A DNA stretch of 64,000 nucleotides, from positions 1 through 64,000 of the forward strand of contig JAOWCC010000415.1 of assembly GCA_030867875.1 (NCBI GenBank). The letters run 5' to 3'. The DNA is from Actinernus sp. WN-2022 (taxonomy: Eukaryota > Cnidaria > Anthozoa > Actiniaria > Actinernidae). Positions 60,301 through 64,000 of this stretch are shown here, in pieces. A program made the position numbers and the translations under genes. The notes beneath the pieces were generated by a model, which did no database searches, had not been told where the DNA came from, and worked only from the letters and a program-made list of their open reading frames with translations. Within the stretch, counting starts at the first letter, position 1, and each line of letters starts with the position of its first letter.

Positions 60301-63300
60301 TAATGGCCTTTCTATCCCATAATTTACTTGTGTGAGATCTATCCCATAATTTCTTTATTTGAGACCTAGAGGTTATGCTTAGGTTAGAAAAAGGCCATTT
60401 TCTGGTATTGTTACTCAAAATACAGGAAACTTCCATCCATTAATCGCAATCTACATGAAGAGAACGTTGTATTGCCGTATAGTGCATCGAAATCCATTGA
60501 AAGCTCGAGAAATGGCGCCACTTTGAAGATATTAGGGTACACAAGTAACTTTGAGAGATTAAGGTTAGGTTACAAAAAAACACATTTTCGGATTTTCTAC
60601 TCCAAATAGGGCAAAACTGGCACGCCAGTCTGAAAGTACAGGAAGAGGCCGTTGTATTGCCGTATAGTGCATCGAAATCCATTAAAAGGTCGAGAAATGG
60701 CGCCACTTTGAAATTTAGGTTACACAAGTAAATTAATGCGTACTTGTTGGCTTTAAAAGCCAGTAACTCACTTTTCAACGTTTTGATCCCAAAAATGCAC
60801 CTTTTTTCTCAGACCTAGTGGAAAATGTACATCTTTCACTAAGCAAATCGTTGCGCCATACGTCAGGCAAAGTTGGTTTTTCGCGAAATTTTTTGAACTA
60901 CTCCTCCCCACCCCACACCACCCTCATAAAATACCTACAGATCAATTATTGGAAAGAAAGGCCAGAAAAGTCGTAAACTGTCATTTGCCCTTTCAAGAAA
61001 GCGGCAAAAACACGAGTAACTGGCTTTTAAAGCTTAAAGGCACACAAGATCTACGCTGTTTCCACAAAAGGAGCCCTAGAACCTAAAACCCCCTTTTGTG
61101 AAAACATGCTAGATCTTGTGTGCCTTTAGCTTTAAAAGCCAGTAACTCGTGTTTTTGCCGTTTTCTTGAAACGGCAAATGACAGTTGAAGACTTTAATGG
61201 CCTTTCTATCCCATAATTTACTTGTGTGAGATCTATCCCATAATTTCTTTATTTGAGACCTAGAGGTTATGCTTAGGTTAGAAAAAGGCCATTTTCTGGT
61301 ATTGTTACTCAAAATACAGGAAACTTCCATCCATTAATCGCAATCTACATGAAGAGAACGTTGTATTGCCGTATAGTGCATCGAAATCCATTGAAAGCTC
61401 GAGAAATGGCGCCACTTTGAAGATATTAGGGTACACAAGTAACTTTGAGAGATTAAGGTTAGGTTACAAAAAAACACATTTTCGGATTTTCTACTCCAAA
61501 TAGGGCAAAACTGGCACGCCAGTCTGAAAGTACAGGAAGAGGCCGTTGTATTGCCGTATAGTGCATCGAAATCCATTAAAAGGTCGAGAAATGGCGCCAC
61601 TTTGAAATTTAGGTTACACAAGTAAATTAATGCGTACTTGTTGGCTTTAAAAGCCAGTAACTCACTTTTCAACGTTTTGATCCCAAAAATGCACCTTTTT
61701 TCTCAGACCTAGTGGAAAATGTACATCTTTCACTAAGCAAATCGTTGCGCCATACGTCAGGCAAAGTTGGTTTTTCGCGAAATTTTTTGAACTACTCCTC
61801 CCCACCCCACACCACCCTCATAAAATACCTACAGATCAATTATTGGAAAGAAAGGCCAGAAAAGTCGTAAACTGTCATTTGCCCTTTCAAGAAAGCGGCA
61901 AAAACACGAGTAACTGGCTTTTAAAGCTTAAAGGCACACAAGATCTACGCTGTTTCCACAAAAGGAGCCCTAGAACCTAAAACCCCCTTTTGTGAAAACA
62001 TGCTAGATCTTGTGTGCCTTTAGCTTTAAAAGCCAGTAACTCGTGTTTTTGCCGTTTTCTTGAAACGGCAAATGACAGTTGAAGACTTTAATGGCCTTTC
62101 TATCCCATAATTTACTTGTGTGAGATCTATCCCATAATTTCTTTATTTGAGACCTAGAGGTTATGCTTAGGTTAGAAAAAGGCCATTTTCTGGTATTGTT
62201 ACTCAAAATACAGGAAACTTCCATCCATTAATCGCAATCTACATGAAGAGAACGTTGTATTGCCGTATAGTGCATCGAAATCCATTGAAAGCTCGAGAAA
62301 TGGCGCCACTTTGAAGATATTAGGGTACACAAGTAACTTTGAGAGATTAAGGTTAGGTTACAAAAAAACACATTTTCGGATTTTCTACTCCAAATAGGGC
62401 AAAACTGGCACGCCAGTCTGAAAGTACAGGAAGAGGCCGTTGTATTGCCGTATAGTGCATCGAAATCCATTAAAAGGTCGAGAAATGGCGCCACTTTGAA
62501 ATTTAGGTTACACAAGTAAATTAATGCGTACTTGTTGGCTTTAAAAGCCAGTAACTCACTTTTCAACGTTTTGATCCCAAAAATGCACCTTTTTTCTCAG
62601 ACCTAGTGGAAAATGTACATCTTTCACTAAGCAAATCGTTGCGCCATACGTCAGGCAAAGTTGGTTTTTCGCGAAATTTTTTGAACTACTCCTCCCCACC
62701 CCACACCACCCTCATAAAATACCTACAGATCAATTATTGGAAAGAAAGGCCAGAAAAGTCGTAAACTGTCATTTGCCCTTTCAAGAAAGCGGCAAAAACA
62801 CGAGTAACTGGCTTTTAAAGCTTAAAGGCACACAAGATCTACGCTGTTTCCACAAAAGGAGCCCTAGAACCTAAAACCCCCTTTTGTGAAAACATGCTAG
62901 ATCTTGTGTGCCTTTAGCTTTAAAAGCCAGTAACTCGTGTTTTTGCCGTTTTCTTGAAACGGCAAATGACAGTTGAAGACTTTAATGGCCTTTCTATCCC
63001 ATAATTTACTTGTGTGAGATCTATCCCATAATTTCTTTATTTGAGACCTAGAGGTTATGCTTAGGTTAGAAAAAGGCCATTTTCTGGTATTGTTACTCAA
63101 AATACAGGAAACTTCCATCCATTAATCGCAATCTACATGAAGAGAACGTTGTATTGCCGTATAGTGCATCGAAATCCATTGAAAGCTCGAGAAATGGCGC
63201 CACTTTGAAGATATTAGGGTACACAAGTAACTTTGAGAGATTAAGGTTAGGTTACAAAAAAACACATTTTCGGATTTTCTACTCCAAATAGGGCAAAACT

Positions 63301-64000
63301 GGCACGCCAGTCTGAAAGTACAGGAAGAGGCCGTTGTATTGCCGTATAGTGCATCGAAATCCATTAAAAGGTCGAGAAATGGCGCCACTTTGAAATTTAG
63401 GTTACACAAGTAAATTAATGCGTACTTGTTGGCTTTAAAAGCCAGTAACTCACTTTTCAACGTTTTGATCCCAAAAATGCACCTTTTTTCTCAGACCTAG
63501 TGGAAAATGTACATCTTTCACTAAGCAAATCGTTGCGCCATACGTCAGGCAAAGTTGGTTTTTCGCGAAATTTTTTGAACTACTCCTCCCCACCCCACAC
63601 CACCCTCATAAAATACCTACAGATCAATTATTGGAAAGAAAGGCCAGAAAAGTCGTAAACTGTCATTTGCCCTTTCAAGAAAGCGGCAAAAACACGAGTA
63701 ACTGGCTTTTAAAGCTTAAAGGCACACAAGATCTACGCTGTTTCCACAAAAGGAGCCCTAGAACCTAAAACCCCCTTTTGTGAAAACATGCTAGATCTTG
63801 TGTGCCTTTAGCTTTAAAAGCCAGTAACTCGTGTTTTTGCCGTTTTCTTGAAACGGCAAATGACAGTTGAAGACTTTAATGGCCTTTCTATCCCATAATT
63901 TACTTGTGTGAGATCTATCCCATAATTTCTTTATTTGAGACCTAGAGGTTATGCTTAGGTTAGAAAAAGGCCATTTTCTGGTATTGTTACTCAAAATACA
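57323..64000. repeat. Family F4, units 65-72, nearly identical 894-bp units
   Basis: Unit starts are 57323, 58217, 59111, 60006, 60900, 61794, 62688 and 63582; the last is cut by the window edge at 419 bp. Markers are type B, CTAGATCTT, TATTGTTACTC, CCATCCATTAATCGC (an A-to-T change unique to this family), a 7-A tract and CAGGCAAAG. Reading line by line, the seven full units are indistinguishable except unit 67, where GTGTGTTTTGCC replaces GTGTTTTTGCC near 59363 and adds one base. Such uniformity implies a recent amplification or very active homogenisation. Confidence 0.92.
63582..64000. repeat. Partial monomer at the right edge (unit 72)
   Basis: It holds the C-rich tract, the foldback, the 27-bp doublet and the first ~50 bp of the first 186-bp copy. 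It stops at TTACTCAAAATACA because the window ends. What is present carries the type B and TATTGTTACTC markers and matches the F4 units. Confidence 0.95.

Larger units (their letters stand above)
1..64000. repeat. Satellite array, ~895-bp monomer, 71 full units plus one partial
   Basis: The same ~895-bp sequence repeats head-to-tail over the whole window with no interruption and no change of orientation. I set the unit start at ACTCCTCC after TTTTTTGAACT; successive starts lie 894-898 bp apart in clean regions, with extremes of 842 and 906 bp. Clean neighbouring units differ by only a few bases. No gene, RNA gene or transposon interrupts the array, and it continues beyond both edges. Long, very similar tandem units are known for eukaryotic satellite DNA homogenised by unequal exchange or gene conversion. 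That the locus is heterochromatic, centromeric or subtelomeric is inference. The species and any catalogue name for this satellite are unknown to me. Confidence 0.97.

Noticed and set aside
1..64000. CRISPR array
   Set aside because: The repeats are ~895 bp and directly adjacent, with no short repeat/unique spacer alternation and no cas genes.
1..64000. Ribosomal DNA or intergenic spacer array
   Set aside because: No conserved rRNA or 5S segments are visible in the monomer, and the unit is too short for a large rDNA repeat.

Overview
The whole 64 kb window is one uninterrupted head-to-tail tandem satellite array. I count 71 complete monomers plus a 419-bp partial one at the right end. All are in the same orientation, usually 894-897 bp long, and the array runs off both window edges. 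I find no gene, rRNA, tRNA, recognisable transposon or single-copy stretch. The open frames (about 60-120 codons) recur once per monomer, overlap on both strands, are broken or fused by one-base indels and resemble no family I know. The base composition (roughly 40% G+C), the long monomer and the megasatellite-like layout point to a eukaryotic, probably heterochromatic (pericentromeric, subtelomeric or sex-chromosome) region. I cannot name the species from the sequence.

Each monomer is modular (reference copy 899-1795). It has a C-rich tract (899-924), then a ~287-bp imperfect inverted repeat (938-1224) that could fold into one long hairpin with a 20-nt apical loop and a nested perfect 10-bp hairpin. 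A 27-bp tandem doublet (1206-1259) follows, then two diverged ~186-bp tandem copies (1274-1459 and 1460-1645) sharing a 62-bp core that matches at 60 positions. After these come a further copy of a motif also present in both hairpin arms (1645-1665) and a unique tail with a TTTCGCGAAA palindrome (1775-1784).

Fixed variants split the array into four sequence families. Family F1 (1-38558, units 1-43) mixes 897-bp units carrying AGAATTCT (type E) and 895-bp units carrying AGATCT (type B) in the hairpin. F2 (38559-41242, units 44-46) is about 894 bp. F3 (41243-57322, units 47-64) is type B only. F4 (57323-64000, units 65-72) consists of nearly identical 894-bp units and looks like the most recent amplification. 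Family switches fall in distinctive monomers: a chimeric unit at 38559-39454 and a unit with a 53-bp deletion at 41243-42084. Inside F1 a five-monomer, 4,481-bp block (21517-25997) is repeated immediately downstream (25998-30478), which is local higher-order structure.

Two stretches, about 33.7-38.4 kb and 42.1-50.9 kb, are full of scattered single-base, mainly homopolymer, indels that the flanking units lack. They look more like poorly polished long-read consensus than biology, so monomer counts and variants there should be treated cautiously. The most interesting biology is the combination of a dense, regularly spaced foldback in every monomer with visible signs of unequal exchange and block amplification.
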